DNA of 64,000 nucleotides from JAIVGV01 sp036389335 (lineage in GTDB: Bacteria > Acidobacteriota > Blastocatellia > Pyrinomonadales > Pyrinomonadaceae), in the NCBI GenBank assembly GCA_036389335.1, contig DASVQC010000012.1, forward strand, positions 1-64,000, written 5' to 3'. Shown here piece by piece: positions 25,434-34,262 of the stretch (positions are counted from its first letter, which is position 1; each line of letters starts with the position of its first letter). The notes beneath the pieces are model-generated. The model was not told the origin of the DNA. It made no database searches and saw nothing but the letters and a program-made list of their open reading frames with translations. Position numbers and translations under genes: made by a program.

Positions 25434-27674
25434 ATGAGAAACAGTTCCGCGCGCGCATCGCTCGCGCTCCTTCTTTCCGCCCAACTGATCTGCGCCGCGA
25501 CCGCGCCCGCGGCGCGCGCGCAAAGCCCTAGCCAGGGCGCGACGAGCGCCGCCGCCCTCGATGGCTTCACGCCCGCCGACTCGGCGGTCGAGCGCGCGCT
25601 CGAAGATCGCTTCCGCGCGATCCCGAGACCGGAGAGCGCGCGCGAGCACCTGCGCCAGTTGACGAAGGAGCCGCACGTCGCCGGGACGCAGGAGGATCAC
25701 CAGACGGCCCTCTACGTCCGCGACCGGATGCGCGAGTACGGCATCGACGCGGAGCTGAAAGAGTATCAGGTGCTCCTGCCGTACCCGAAGGTGCCCACCG
25801 TGCTCGAACTCGTCGCGCCGCGCCGCGAGCGCCTGCGCCTTCAGGAGGCCGCGATCCCGGAAGACCCCACGTCTTCGAGCCGCAAGATCATCCCGCTCTT
25901 CAACGGCTACAGCGCGTCGGGCGACGTGACCGCGCCGCTCGTCTACGTCAACTACGGCTTGCCGGAAGACTACGCCGCGCTCAAGAAGTTGAACGTCGAG
26001 ACGAAGGGCAAGATCGTCATCGCGCGCTACGGTCGCAGCTTCCGCGGCGTCAAGGCGAGGGTCGCCGAAGAGCACGGCGCGGTCGGCGTCATCATCTACT
26101 CCGACCCGGCTGACGACGGCTACGCGCAGGGCGACGTGTACCCGAAGGGGCCGTGGCGGCCCGAAAGCTCCGCGCAGCGCGGCTCCGTGCAGTACCTCTT
26201 CATCCACCCCGGCGATCCGCTGACGCCGGGCGCGCCCGCTGTGGCAGGCACGCCGCGCCTCACGCAGGCGCAGGCCACCAACCTGCCGCGCCTCCCCGTC
26301 CAGCCGATCTCTTACGGCGACGCGCGCAGACTCTTGGAGCCGCTGCGCGGTCAGGTGCGCCCCGCGGGCTTTCAGGGCGGGCTGCCCTTCGCCTACCACG
26401 TCGGCGGCACCAACGACGTGCGCGTCCACCTCAGGACCGACATGGATTTTAAGACGACGACGATCTGGGACGTGGTCGGTCGCGTCGGCGGCAATGAGGA
26501 GAAGGATCGGTGGGTGGTGCTCGGCAACCACCGCGACGCGTGGACGTTCGGCGCGGTCGATCCGAACAGCGGCACGGCGGCGATGCTCGAACTCGCGCGC
26601 GGCTTCGGAGAGTTGACGAAGCAGGGCTGGAAGCCGCGCCGCACCATCGTCCTGTGCAGTTGGGACGCGGAGGAGCAGGGCCTGATCGGCTCGACCGAGT
26701 GGGCGGAGGAGAACGCCGCCGAGTTGAGGGAGAAGGCGGTCGCTTATCTGAACATGGACGTGGCCGTGGCGGGCGCGAACTTCGGCGCGTCGTCCGTGCC
26801 GACGATGTGGAGACTGATCCGCGCGGCCACGCGCGACGTGCGCGATCCGAAGACGGGGAAGAGCGTCTATCAGGCGTGGCAGGATCACTCGCGCGAGGAT
26901 CGGCCCGAGGCCGAGCTGACCGACGCCGAAGCGGGGACCGACACGCCCGTCGCGGAGGCGCGCATCGCCGCGCTCGGATCGGGCTCGGACTACACGCCCT
27001 TCCTACAGCACCTCGGCGTCCCGTCGCTCGACATGGGCTTCGGCGGCGACTACGGCGTCTACCACTCGGCCTACGACTCGTTCACGTGGATGACGAAGTT
27101 CGGCGATCCGCAGTTCACCTACCACGTCGCCGCCGCGCAAATCTGGGGCACCATCGCCATGCGCCTCGCCGACTCGTCGGCGCTCCCGCTCGACTACGCC
27201 GACTACGCCGAGCAGATCCGCGACTTCGTCAACGAGACCGTCAAGACCGCGCGGCGGAGAAAGCTCGCCGACTCGTTCGACGCGAAGGCCCTGCTCGACG
27301 CCGCGAAGGATTTAGGCGACGAGGCGGCGCGCACGCGCACGCGCCGCGACGAGCTGGTCGGCGAAGTCGAGCGTTCGCGCGCGCGCGCCGACGACGCGAA
27401 CCCGCGCGCGGCGGCGCGCCTGCGTAAGATCAACGACAGCCTCCTCGCCGCCGAGCGCGCACTCACCGACGCGCGCGGGCTGACGGGCCGCCCGTGGTAC
27501 ACGCACCAGATTTACGCGCCCGGCTTCTACACCGGCTACGCCGCGCAGCCGCTCCCCGATCTCCGGCAGGCCATCGAAGACCGCAACACCACCAACGCCC
27601 GCGAAGCCGCCGCGCGCATCACCGCCGCCGTCCGCCGCGCCGCGCAGACGTTGAAGGACGGGCGCGAGGACTAA
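25434..27674 (+). CDS. M28-family metallopeptidase, glutamate carboxypeptidase II-like
   Basis: 746 aa with a signal peptide (1-30). Order of parts: a PA (protease-associated) domain about 150-330, the M28 zinc peptidase about 340-590 (GNHRDAWTFGAVDPNSG, CSWDAEEQGLIGSTEW, FGGDYGVYHSAYDS), and a C-terminal helical dimerisation domain related to the transferrin receptor. It matches the glutamate carboxypeptidase II/PSMA plan. Secreted or periplasmic exopeptidase; exact substrate unknown. Confidence 0.93.
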   Translation: MRNSSARASLALLLSAQLICAATAPAARAQSPSQGATSAAALDGFTPADSAVERALEDRFRAIPRPESAREHLRQLTKEPHVAGTQEDHQTALYVRDRMREYGIDAELKEYQVLLPYPKVPTVLELVAPRRERLRLQEAAIPEDPTSSSRKIIPLFNGYSASGDVTAPLVYVNYGLPEDYAALKKLNVETKGKIVIARYGRSFRGVKARVAEEHGAVGVIIYSDPADDGYAQGDVYPKGPWRPESSAQRGSVQYLFIHPGDPLTPGAPAVAGTPRLTQAQATNLPRLPVQPISYGDARRLLEPLRGQVRPAGFQGGLPFAYHVGGTNDVRVHLRTDMDFKTTTIWDVVGRVGGNEEKDRWVVLGNHRDAWTFGAVDPNSGTAAMLELARGFGELTKQGWKPRRTIVLCSWDAEEQGLIGSTEWAEENAAELREKAVAYLNMDVAVAGANFGASSVPTMWRLIRAATRDVRDPKTGKSVYQAWQDHSREDRPEAELTDAEAGTDTPVAEARIAALGSGSDYTPFLQHLGVPSLDMGFGGDYGVYHSAYDSFTWMTKFGDPQFTYHVAAAQIWGTIAMRLADSSALPLDYADYAEQIRDFVNETVKTARRRKLADSFDAKALLDAAKDLGDEAARTRTRRDELVGEVERSRARADDANPRAAARLRKINDSLLAAERALTDARGLTGRPWYTHQIYAPGFYTGYAAQPLPDLRQAIEDRNTTNAREAAARITAAVRRAAQTLKDGRED

Positions 27675-27729
27675 CAGTGAAGGAATTTAACCGGCGGCGG
27701 CGGCTGGTTATCGAAGTGGAGAGGAAACC

Positions 27730-28200
27730 ATGCGTCACGTATTTCTGATTGCGCTCGTATTTCTCGCCCTCCTGCTTGGTGGCTGTTCTTTCGCTACCGA
27801 CTTCGTCGTGGTGAATAAATCCGAGCAGCCGATTGAGGTCGCGTACAGGGTCGCCGAGTCATCCGTCGGGCCGGTCCCAACGGTCGGCGAGCCCCTAGTA
27901 ATAGCGGCCTCCCGACTGGGAGCCAAAGGGGGCGACGACTGGAAGGAGTTAAGCCCGAATCAATACAAGGTCGATCTTAAGAGCCGCACGATCACGGTAG
28001 TCGTAATGCCGAACGCTGCTTTACGGCTGACGTATGTTCGAGATTATGGATGGGACGAGAGCATCCAGAACTCGAATTACTTCCCGATCAAGGAGCTTAA
28101 CGTCACAGGGGCGAGAGGTGGGATCAAGTTGACGGGGCGGCAGGTACACACCACCTTCTCTCAAGTGTCGGAGGGGCTCTATACCCTTACGTATATTTGA
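27730..28200 (+). CDS. Lipoprotein of unknown function
   Basis: 156 aa. Signal peptide and lipobox: LLLGGC with the lipid-bearing cysteine at residue 19, so it is anchored in a membrane. The rest is a predicted beta-rich domain with no recognised motif. Codons such as TTA, ATA and CTA are more common here than in neighbours and GC is lower, which suggests more recent acquisition. GGAGAGG precedes the ATG. Confidence 0.68.
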   Translation: MRHVFLIALVFLALLLGGCSFATDFVVVNKSEQPIEVAYRVAESSVGPVPTVGEPLVIAASRLGAKGGDDWKELSPNQYKVDLKSRTITVVVMPNAALRLTYVRDYGWDESIQNSNYFPIKELNVTGARGGIKLTGRQVHTTFSQVSEGLYTLTYI

Positions 28201-28289
28201 GGTGATAGGGCTCCGTTCACGACATCGACCGAGGCGCATCTAATGACCTGTGCGCGCTAGCTCGAAACGCATAGCGGGCACCTGATAAG

Positions 28290-28331
28290 AAATTAAGGGG
28301 CGGCCCTTACGTAAGGGCCGCCCCTTAATTT
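28290..28331. terminator. Bidirectional rho-independent terminator, perfect 42-base palindrome
   Basis: The segment is its own reverse complement over 42 bases, centred on TAC/GTA, so it forms a 19-bp stem with almost no loop, with A-rich and T-rich ends on either strand. It sits between the convergent lipoprotein gene and the minus-strand gene ending at 28353. Confidence 0.9.
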
Positions 28332-28352
28332 TTCCAGACTCGGCCTGCCCGG

Positions 28353-28931
28353 TCAGTAGGTTGGCGGGGTGCCCTTCTTGCCCGACTTCTCCTTCGTCTC
28401 CTCGGAGGGCAGCTTCTTCGCGGCTTCGACGATCTGCTGCGCGTTGTCGATGGCCTGTTCGAGCTGCTCGCGCTCGGCCTTGTCGGTGATCGTGGCGCGC
28501 AGCGGCGTGAGCTGCGCGATGAAGCGCGTCGAGGCCTCGGCGAGCTTGCGGACGGTCTTGGGCAGGAGCGGGCTCTTGGGGTCGCGCTGCGCGGTGTCGT
28601 CGACGTTCTCGATGGCCTCGTCGAGGATGTGCGCGATGTCGTAGAGCATCTCGGCGCGCGTGCCCTGCGGGAGCGCGCCGAGGGCCTCCGAGACTTGCTT
28701 CTCCTGCTTACCGGAGGGCGCGCTCTCGTTGAAGATGATCCGCAGGCGGCGCTCGATGGCCTTGACGAAGACGCCCTCGCGCACGTTCAGCTCCTGCGCG
28801 TCGCGCACGACCTCGATCTCCTGCGGCGTGAGGTGATCGCGCTTCGCGCGCTGCGCGGTCGCCGCGGGCGCGAGAGTTGTCGCGAGCAACACGAGCGAGA
28901 GCAGGGAGGCGGGGCGGCGTAGTCGGTTCAT
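28353..28931 (-). CDS. Exported protein of unknown function
   Basis: 192 aa from the ATG at 28931; GAAGGA 10 bases upstream supports it over a start 51 bases earlier. Signal peptide with cut after ATAQ. The mature part is helical and charged, with repeated Lys/Glu/Gln segments near the C-terminus; no domain recognised. First of three minus-strand exported proteins before the TPR gene and possibly in one unit with the next gene. Confidence 0.65.
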   Translation of the reverse strand: MNRLRRPASLLSLVLLATTLAPAATAQRAKRDHLTPQEIEVVRDAQELNVREGVFVKAIERRLRIIFNESAPSGKQEKQVSEALGALPQGTRAEMLYDIAHILDEAIENVDDTAQRDPKSPLLPKTVRKLAEASTRFIAQLTPLRATITDKAEREQLEQAIDNAQQIVEAAKKLPSEETKEKSGKKGTPPTY

Positions 28932-28978
28932 CGTTTTTAATCCTTCTAGACTTTCACGCGGCGGCTTGCGCCGGCAGT

Positions 28979-29647
28979 TCACGGCAGGGCGGGCGGGTCT
29001 CTCTTCGGCGCGGGCGGCGGCTCCTTCGCCGCGCCCTTCGCGGGGTCGTCGCCGCCTCCGCCGGGCTTCGCCTCGCCGCGCGGCTCGCGCAAGAGCGCCG
29101 CGCCGAAGAAGGCGTCGAGCGCCTCGCTGCGCTTGTCGCGCGCGTAGACGAACGCCGCGCGGACGTTCGCCTGATAGTCCGCGGGCGTCGTGCGGCGCAT
29201 CGTCTCGATGCGCGCCGTGTGCCCTTTGACGGCCTGTTCTATCGACCTGTAGAGATCGCGCGTCTTGCTATCGACCTTCACGCCGTCCGGGGCCCTGCCG
29301 ATGGGCTTGAGGAACTGGAGCACGTCGTCGAGCAGTGCCTGATAGACGCCGAGGTCTGCGGCAGCCGGGTCGAAGCGACCGGCGGCGGTCGAGCGTTCGG
29401 CGCTGGCGAGCCGCGCTTCGAGCAGCGCGAGCGTGGCGCGCACGCGCGCCTTCGGCTCGACGGCGCTCGCGAGCTGCGCGCGCTCCGCGTCGGGCACGTA
29501 CCGCATCGGGGGCGGCGCGGGCTGCGGCGGCAGCACCGGCTCCTGCGCGCGCGCCGGTCGTGAGAGCGCGCACGCCGCGAGGACGAGCGCCGAGAGCAGG
29601 AGGGCTCTCAGCGGCGCGCGCGCGCGCGGTGTGAGAACGCCCGTCAT
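28979..29647 (-). CDS. Exported protein of unknown function
   Basis: 222 aa from the ATG at 29647, chosen because it opens directly into a signal peptide (LRALLLSALVLAACALSRPA); an upstream in-frame start at 29761 would add an unusual extension that covers the tandem repeat. The mature part is helical, with an Ala/Arg-rich middle and a Pro/Lys-rich tail. No motif recognised. It shares composition with the neighbour at 28353 and may have a linked role. Confidence 0.6.
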   Translation of the reverse strand: MTGVLTPRARAPLRALLLSALVLAACALSRPARAQEPVLPPQPAPPPMRYVPDAERAQLASAVEPKARVRATLALLEARLASAERSTAAGRFDPAAADLGVYQALLDDVLQFLKPIGRAPDGVKVDSKTRDLYRSIEQAVKGHTARIETMRRTTPADYQANVRAAFVYARDKRSEALDAFFGAALLREPRGEAKPGGGGDDPAKGAAKEPPPAPKRDPPALP

Positions 29648-29707
29648 CGTCGCCGACTCGACCGACGCGCCGAGCGTAGGGCTGAAAGATTCTCGCGGCA
29701 TCATCCG

Positions 29708-29764
29708 AAGTACGAGCCTGACAAAAAGTACGAGCGCGATAAAAAAGTACGAGCGCGACAAAAA
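29708..29764. repeat. Three tandem copies of an ~18-base repeat upstream of 28979-29647
   Basis: AAGTACGAGCCTGACAAA, then two near copies with CGCGATAAAA and CGCGACAAAAA ends, start at 29708, 29726 and 29745. It lies about 60-120 bases before the ATG at 29647 and could be repeated operator sites for a regulator. Confidence 0.7.
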
Positions 29765-29850
29765 CGACTCCGCGTGATCGATTGTTCACGCGCGGCTGAT
29801 TTTACACGACCGCGCCGCGCCCCGCGTACGTCGCCGGGCGCGCCGCCCGA

Positions 29851-31191
29851 TCAGCGCGCGGGCTTCTTCGGCTTCGCGCCCACGCCGCGCTTGATCTGCG
29901 AGCGCAGGCTGGGGAGCCTGAGCTTCACCTTCTCGATCTCAAGCCCGTTCTTCTGTGCGTCGGCGCTCGCGAGGAAGGTCTCGTACTCGGAGAGCGCCTG
30001 CTCGAACTCGCCGAGCAGATCGTGATCGCGCGCGATGAAGAAGTGGACGACGGCGAGGTCGGGCCGCGCCTCGCGCAGCCACTTGAACTCGGCGAGCGCC
30101 TGATCGTACTGCTTCAGCTCGTCGAGCGCGGTCGCGAGGTTGGCGTGCGCCTCGTAGAGATCGGGCTTGGCCTCGACGACGCGCCGCAGCACCCCGACCG
30201 CCTCCGGGAAGCGGCGCAACTGCACGAGCGCGGCGGCGTAGCCCGTCGCGTAGTTCGCGTTCGCGGGTTCGAGGCGCACCGCCTCGCCGAAGTGTTCGAG
30301 CGATCTCTGCGGGTCTGACTTGCGGTACGCGATGCCGAGGCAGTTGTGCGCCGGGGCGTTCTTCGGATCGCCCGCGACCAGTTTTTCGAGCGAGGGGATC
30401 GAGCCCTCGCCGCAGTCGCTGATCTTGCCGACCGCCTCGAACTCCCCGAGCCGCCTGCGCAGGCGCTCGCGGTCGGCCTCCGGCGCGCTCGCCGCGGCGA
30501 GCGTCAACTCCTCGACAGCCGCGCGCAGATCGCCTGCCGCGGCCAACTGCTCGGCGCGCTCGGCGTGCGCGTCCGCGCTCCGCGGATCGAGCTTGAGCGC
30601 GCGCGCGACGCTCGCCGCGGCGGAAGTCTTGTCGCCCGCGAGCCTCTCGATCTGCGCGCGCAGCGACCAATCGGCAGCCGCCGCGTTTTCCAGCTCGGTC
30701 GCCTGCCTGACGAGCTTCAAAGCGTCCGCGCCCGCGCCCGCGCGCTGCCGCAGCCCGGCGAGCGCGACGAGCGAAGGCAGATTTTTCGGATCGAGCTCGA
30801 CGGCGCGGCGCAGGTACGACTCGGCTTCGCGGTCGCGTCCGGCGCGCGCGAGCAGCAGGCCGAGCGCGGCTTGCGGCAGCGGCCAGTCCGCCTTCAACCC
30901 GGCGGCGCGGCGCAGAGAGACTTCCGCCTCCGGCAGGCGCTTGAGCGCGGCGAGCGCGACGCCCTTCTGGAAATGGGCCTCCGCGAATTCGGGCCGCAGC
31001 TTGAGCGCGGCGTCGTAGAGCTCGACGGCGCGCGCCGCGTCGCCCTTCGCGTGCGCGTCCTGCCCGCGCTCGAAGAGGCGGACGGGATCGTCCGAGTCGT
31101 CGCCCTGCGCCGCGGCCAGAGTCGCGCAGGCGCAGAGGAGCGCGAGCGCGGCGAGGGCGGCGGCGAAAGTTTTGCGAAGGCTTGCGGGCAT
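29851..31191 (-). CDS. Exported tetratricopeptide-repeat protein
   Basis: 446 aa with a signal peptide (8-29, ending AAAQ). From ~35 to ~430 it consists of about ten TPR units (for example GDAARAVELYDAALKLRPEF, FAEAHFQKGVALAALKRLPE), which make a helical protein-binding scaffold. No catalytic domain. Likely periplasmic or envelope protein that holds partners; the partners are unknown. It is divergent from larE. Confidence 0.85.
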   Translation of the reverse strand: MPASLRKTFAAALAALALLCACATLAAAQGDDSDDPVRLFERGQDAHAKGDAARAVELYDAALKLRPEFAEAHFQKGVALAALKRLPEAEVSLRRAAGLKADWPLPQAALGLLLARAGRDREAESYLRRAVELDPKNLPSLVALAGLRQRAGAGADALKLVRQATELENAAAADWSLRAQIERLAGDKTSAAASVARALKLDPRSADAHAERAEQLAAAGDLRAAVEELTLAAASAPEADRERLRRRLGEFEAVGKISDCGEGSIPSLEKLVAGDPKNAPAHNCLGIAYRKSDPQRSLEHFGEAVRLEPANANYATGYAAALVQLRRFPEAVGVLRRVVEAKPDLYEAHANLATALDELKQYDQALAEFKWLREARPDLAVVHFFIARDHDLLGEFEQALSEYETFLASADAQKNGLEIEKVKLRLPSLRSQIKRGVGAKPKKPAR

Positions 31192-31515
31192 CGGGGACAG
31201 CCGACGTGCGACGCCAAGAATTTGAGTTTGAATTTGCGCCGAAGGGAGACCGCGTCAACGAGCGCGGCGAGGATAACACGCCCGTTCGCGCACCGTCCAC
31301 GCGGGCCGCGCGCGACCGATCTGCTGCGGCGCGCGCCGCGATTCTGTCGCGTCTCAATGGATGGCGGGTTGCGCGCGTAAAGATGCCTGCGATAACATCG
31401 CCGCCACACTGATTTCGTTTTCAAATTCGGCAGAGGCTCTAAGGCGGCGCGCGTGTCGCGCCGCCGGACGCGATGAAGGGACGGCTCGCCGCCCGCGTCG
31501 GAAGGCGTTGCGGAA
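31192..31515. other. Divergent intergenic region
   Basis: 324 bases between the TPR gene and larE. I see no repeat, no RNA gene and no convincing -35/-10 pair. Short open frames here are low-complexity and unsupported. Confidence 0.45.
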
Positions 31516-32427
31516 ATGGCTGTGGAGGGTCGGGCGACGGCGCCGGGGCGGGGCGGCGCTGACGTAGGGCGGCGCGGCGCCGAGCCGGAGCAATGCGGCG
31601 CGGACGCCGGGATCGCCGCCGGGCCGCTCGCGAAGGAGCGCGCCTTGCGCGAACTCTTCCGCGCGGCGGGCTCCGTCGTCGTCGCCTACTCGGGCGGCGT
31701 CGATAGCTCTTACGTCGCGCTCGTCGCCACCGAAGAACTAGGCGAGCGCGCCCTGTGCGTGACGGGCGAGTCGCCGAGCCTCGCCGCGCACCAGCGCGAA
31801 CAGGCGGCGGAGATCGCCGGGCGGTTCAACTTCCGCCACGAGATCATTCGTACCGAAGAGGTGGATGATCCGCGCTACGCGGCGAACCCGTCGAACCGCT
31901 GCTACTTCTGCAAGACCGAGCTGTACGCGAAGCTCTCGCCGCTCGCGCGCGGGCGCGGGATCGATCTCGTCGTCGACGGCTCGACGACCGACGACCTCGG
32001 CGACTACCGACCGGGCCGCGCCGCCGCCGCCGAGCACGGCGTCAGGAGCCCGCTCGTCGAGGTGGGGATGTCGAAGGACGAGGTGCGCGCGCTCAGCCGC
32101 CGCGCGGGGCTGCCGACGTGGGACGCGCCCGCCTCGCCCTGCCTCTCGTCGCGCATCGCCTACGGCACGACCGTCACGATCAAGCGGCTGCGCGAGGTCG
32201 AGACCGGCGAGGGGATCATGCGGGGCCTCGGCTTCCGCGAGTTCCGCGTGCGCCACCACGACGAGCTGGTGAGGATCGAGGTCGCGCCCGCCGAACTCGA
32301 CCGCGCGCTCGACCGCGAGGTCGCCGACGAATTGGCGCGCGCCTTCCGCGCCCTCGGCTTCCGCTACGTCACGCTCGACCTGCACGGCTACCGCACGGGC
32401 GCGATGAACGAGGTCTTAAAGCCGTGA
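31516..32427 (+). CDS. larE: ATP-dependent sacrificial sulfur transferase LarE
   Basis: 303 aa. PP-loop SGGVDS (59-64) and the family cysteines RCYFC (Cys129, 132) and SPCLSSR (Cys209). The single-Cys LarE gives up its own cysteine sulfur; a three-Cys type such as the Thermotoga protein carries a 4Fe-4S cluster instead, and this sequence has three cysteines in the matching places. It supplies sulfur for the nickel-pincer cofactor of lactate racemase. The first ~35 residues are low-complexity. No larA, larB or larC gene lies in this window. The stop codon comes from a GTGACAGG repeat. Confidence 0.9.
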   Translation: MAVEGRATAPGRGGADVGRRGAEPEQCGADAGIAAGPLAKERALRELFRAAGSVVVAYSGGVDSSYVALVATEELGERALCVTGESPSLAAHQREQAAEIAGRFNFRHEIIRTEEVDDPRYAANPSNRCYFCKTELYAKLSPLARGRGIDLVVDGSTTDDLGDYRPGRAAAAEHGVRSPLVEVGMSKDEVRALSRRAGLPTWDAPASPCLSSRIAYGTTVTIKRLREVETGEGIMRGLGFREFRVRHHDELVRIEVAPAELDRALDREVADELARAFRALGFRYVTLDLHGYRTGAMNEVLKP

Positions 32428-32506
32428 CAGGTGAACCGTGACGGGTAACAGGTAAGCGCGGAACGCTTCGTTCTAACTTGTCACCTGTCACCCGTCACCC
32501 GTCACG
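32421..32506. repeat. GTGACAGG inverted-repeat element after larE
   Basis: Left arm 32421-32453 and right arm 32477-32506 (TGTCACC, CCCGTCAC units). It contains the larE stop TGA (32425-32427) and ends 15 bases before the glutamate dehydrogenase start. Confidence 0.87.
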
Positions 32507-32521
32507 ATTCTGGAGAGGACA

Positions 32522-33808
32522 ATGGCAACAGGAATGGTTGACGACACACGCAAGATCAGTAAGGAAGAGGCGAACCCTTTCGAGTCGATGATGGAGCGCT
32601 TCGACCGCGCCGCGAAGCTGCTCGACTTGAACCCTGACCTCTACGCGGTGATGCGCGTGCCGAACCGCGAGCTGAAAGTTTACATCCCCGTCAGGATGGA
32701 CTCGGGGCGGATCCAAATCTTCGAGGGCTTCCGCGTCCAGCACAACTTCGCGCGCGGCCCCGCCAAGGGCGGCATCCGCTACGCGCCCGACGTGACCATC
32801 GAAGAGGTGCGCGCCCTCGCCGCGTGGATGACGTGGAAGTGCGCGGTCGTCAACGTCCCGTTCGGCGGCGGGAAGGGCGGCGTCATCTGCGACCCGCAGC
32901 AGATGTCGGTCGGCGAGCTGGAGCGGATGACGCGCCGCTACGCCGCCGAGCTCATAGACTTCATCGGGCCGGAGAAGGACGTGCCCGCGCCCGACATGAA
33001 CACCAACGAGCAGACGATGGCGTGGATCATGGACACCTATTCCATGCACGCGCGCCACACCGTCAACGCCGTCGTCACGGGCAAGCCCGTCGATCTCGGC
33101 GGCTCGCGCGGGCGGCGCGAGGCGACCGGAAGGGGCATCCTCTTCGTCGTCAACGAGGCGATCAAGCGGTTCGGCATGACGCCGCCGCAGACGCGCGTCG
33201 TCGTGCAGGGGTCGGGCAACGTCGGCGGCATCGGCGCGCAGCTCATGCACGAGGCGGGCTACAAAGTCCTCGCCATCTCGGACGTCAACGGCGGCATCTA
33301 CAACCCCGACGGCATCGACATCCCCGCCGCCCTCAAGCACCTGAACGCGACCCGCTCGTTCGAGGACTTCCCGAACGTCGAGCGGGTCTCGAACAAGGCG
33401 CTGCTCGAAATCGAGTGCGACGTGCTCGTGCCCGCGGCGACCGAGAACCAGATCACCTCGGAGAACGCCGAGCGGATCAAGTGCAAAATCTTAGCCGAGG
33501 GCGCTAACGGGCCGACGACCGCCGCCGCCGATCAAATCCTCCAGAAGAAAGGGGTTTTCGTCATCCCCGACATCCTCGCCAACGCCGGGGGCGTGACGGT
33601 CTCGTACTTCGAGTGGGTGCAGGACCGGATGGGCTACTTCTGGAAGGAGGAGGTCGTCATCGAGCGATTGCAGGACGTGATGTGCGCCAGCTTCAACGAG
33701 TTGGTCAAGTACGCCGACCGCCACGGGGTCGATACGCGCACCGCCGCCTACATGCTCGCCATCGACCGCGTCGCCTACGACACGCGGATGCGCGGGATTT
33801 ATGCGTGA
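32522..33808 (+). CDS. gdhA: Glutamate dehydrogenase
   Basis: 428 aa, the length of hexameric Glu/Leu/Phe/Val dehydrogenases. Substrate site RGPAKGGIRYAPDV, catalytic lysine in NVPFGGGKGGV (Lys118), and the nucleotide-binding GSGNVGG. It interconverts glutamate with 2-oxoglutarate and ammonium, using NAD or NADP. Clean ribosome site GGAGAGG before the ATG. It follows larE by a repeat element and is probably separately transcribed. Confidence 0.93.
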   Translation: MATGMVDDTRKISKEEANPFESMMERFDRAAKLLDLNPDLYAVMRVPNRELKVYIPVRMDSGRIQIFEGFRVQHNFARGPAKGGIRYAPDVTIEEVRALAAWMTWKCAVVNVPFGGGKGGVICDPQQMSVGELERMTRRYAAELIDFIGPEKDVPAPDMNTNEQTMAWIMDTYSMHARHTVNAVVTGKPVDLGGSRGRREATGRGILFVVNEAIKRFGMTPPQTRVVVQGSGNVGGIGAQLMHEAGYKVLAISDVNGGIYNPDGIDIPAALKHLNATRSFEDFPNVERVSNKALLEIECDVLVPAATENQITSENAERIKCKILAEGANGPTTAAADQILQKKGVFVIPDILANAGGVTVSYFEWVQDRMGYFWKEEVVIERLQDVMCASFNELVKYADRHGVDTRTAAYMLAIDRVAYDTRMRGIYA

Positions 33809-34262
33809 AAAAAAAGCTGGACGTTTTTTGTGCTAAGTTGTGAAAAGGGCTTGATTTCCGCGGCGATGTGGGGTAGGCTCAGCCGGAATTTGTTATTCAG
33901 GATTAAAGTCTGAGAGTTGTGACGTTTAGGTGAAGATTCCTGCATATCAAATTCAAGGCGTTGACAGTCGCGCGCTGTTTACGTATAAGCAGTGGAGCCG
34001 CTGGCAACGCAGCAGGATTGAAGAATCAGGTGAGAGGCGCGAAGAGGCAGTAGGTTAAGCTCCCACGGGCACGTGCAAGTGTTCGGCTCCTCTCGCTGCT
34101 CCGCTCCAGCTACAAAGCGTGCGTTCGAGGGCGGTAGCAGTTTTGTTTGACACTGAGGTGTACGCTTGTAGTCGGAGCGTCTGCGTCCCGCTTGTCATAA
34201 GATCGGGAATGCAGTCGCCCCTTCCCGCAAAATTACATTACTCATTTCGCAGGAGGAATGCG
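33809..34262. other. Leader region of the OmpA-like gene
   Basis: 454 bases. A strong promoter lies at 33961-33989 and the transcript from about 33995 has a leader of about 270 bases. GGAGCCG (33994-34000) and CGGCTCC (34084-34090) can close a stem around a region of about 83 bases that holds GGCAACGC, CACGGGCACGTG and other short helices. It resembles no riboswitch I know. The ribosome site AGGAGG is at 34251-34256. Confidence 0.55.
33961..33989 (+). promoter_or_regulatory. Strong sigma-70-type promoter
   Basis: TTGACA at 33961-33966 and TATAAG at 33984-33989, 17-base spacer. It should drive the large OmpA-like gene. Confidence 0.75.

Noticed and set aside
33994..34090. Cobalamin or c-di-GMP riboswitch in the OmpA-like leader
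   Set aside because: The conserved boxes of those classes are not visible; only a generic closing stem is seen.
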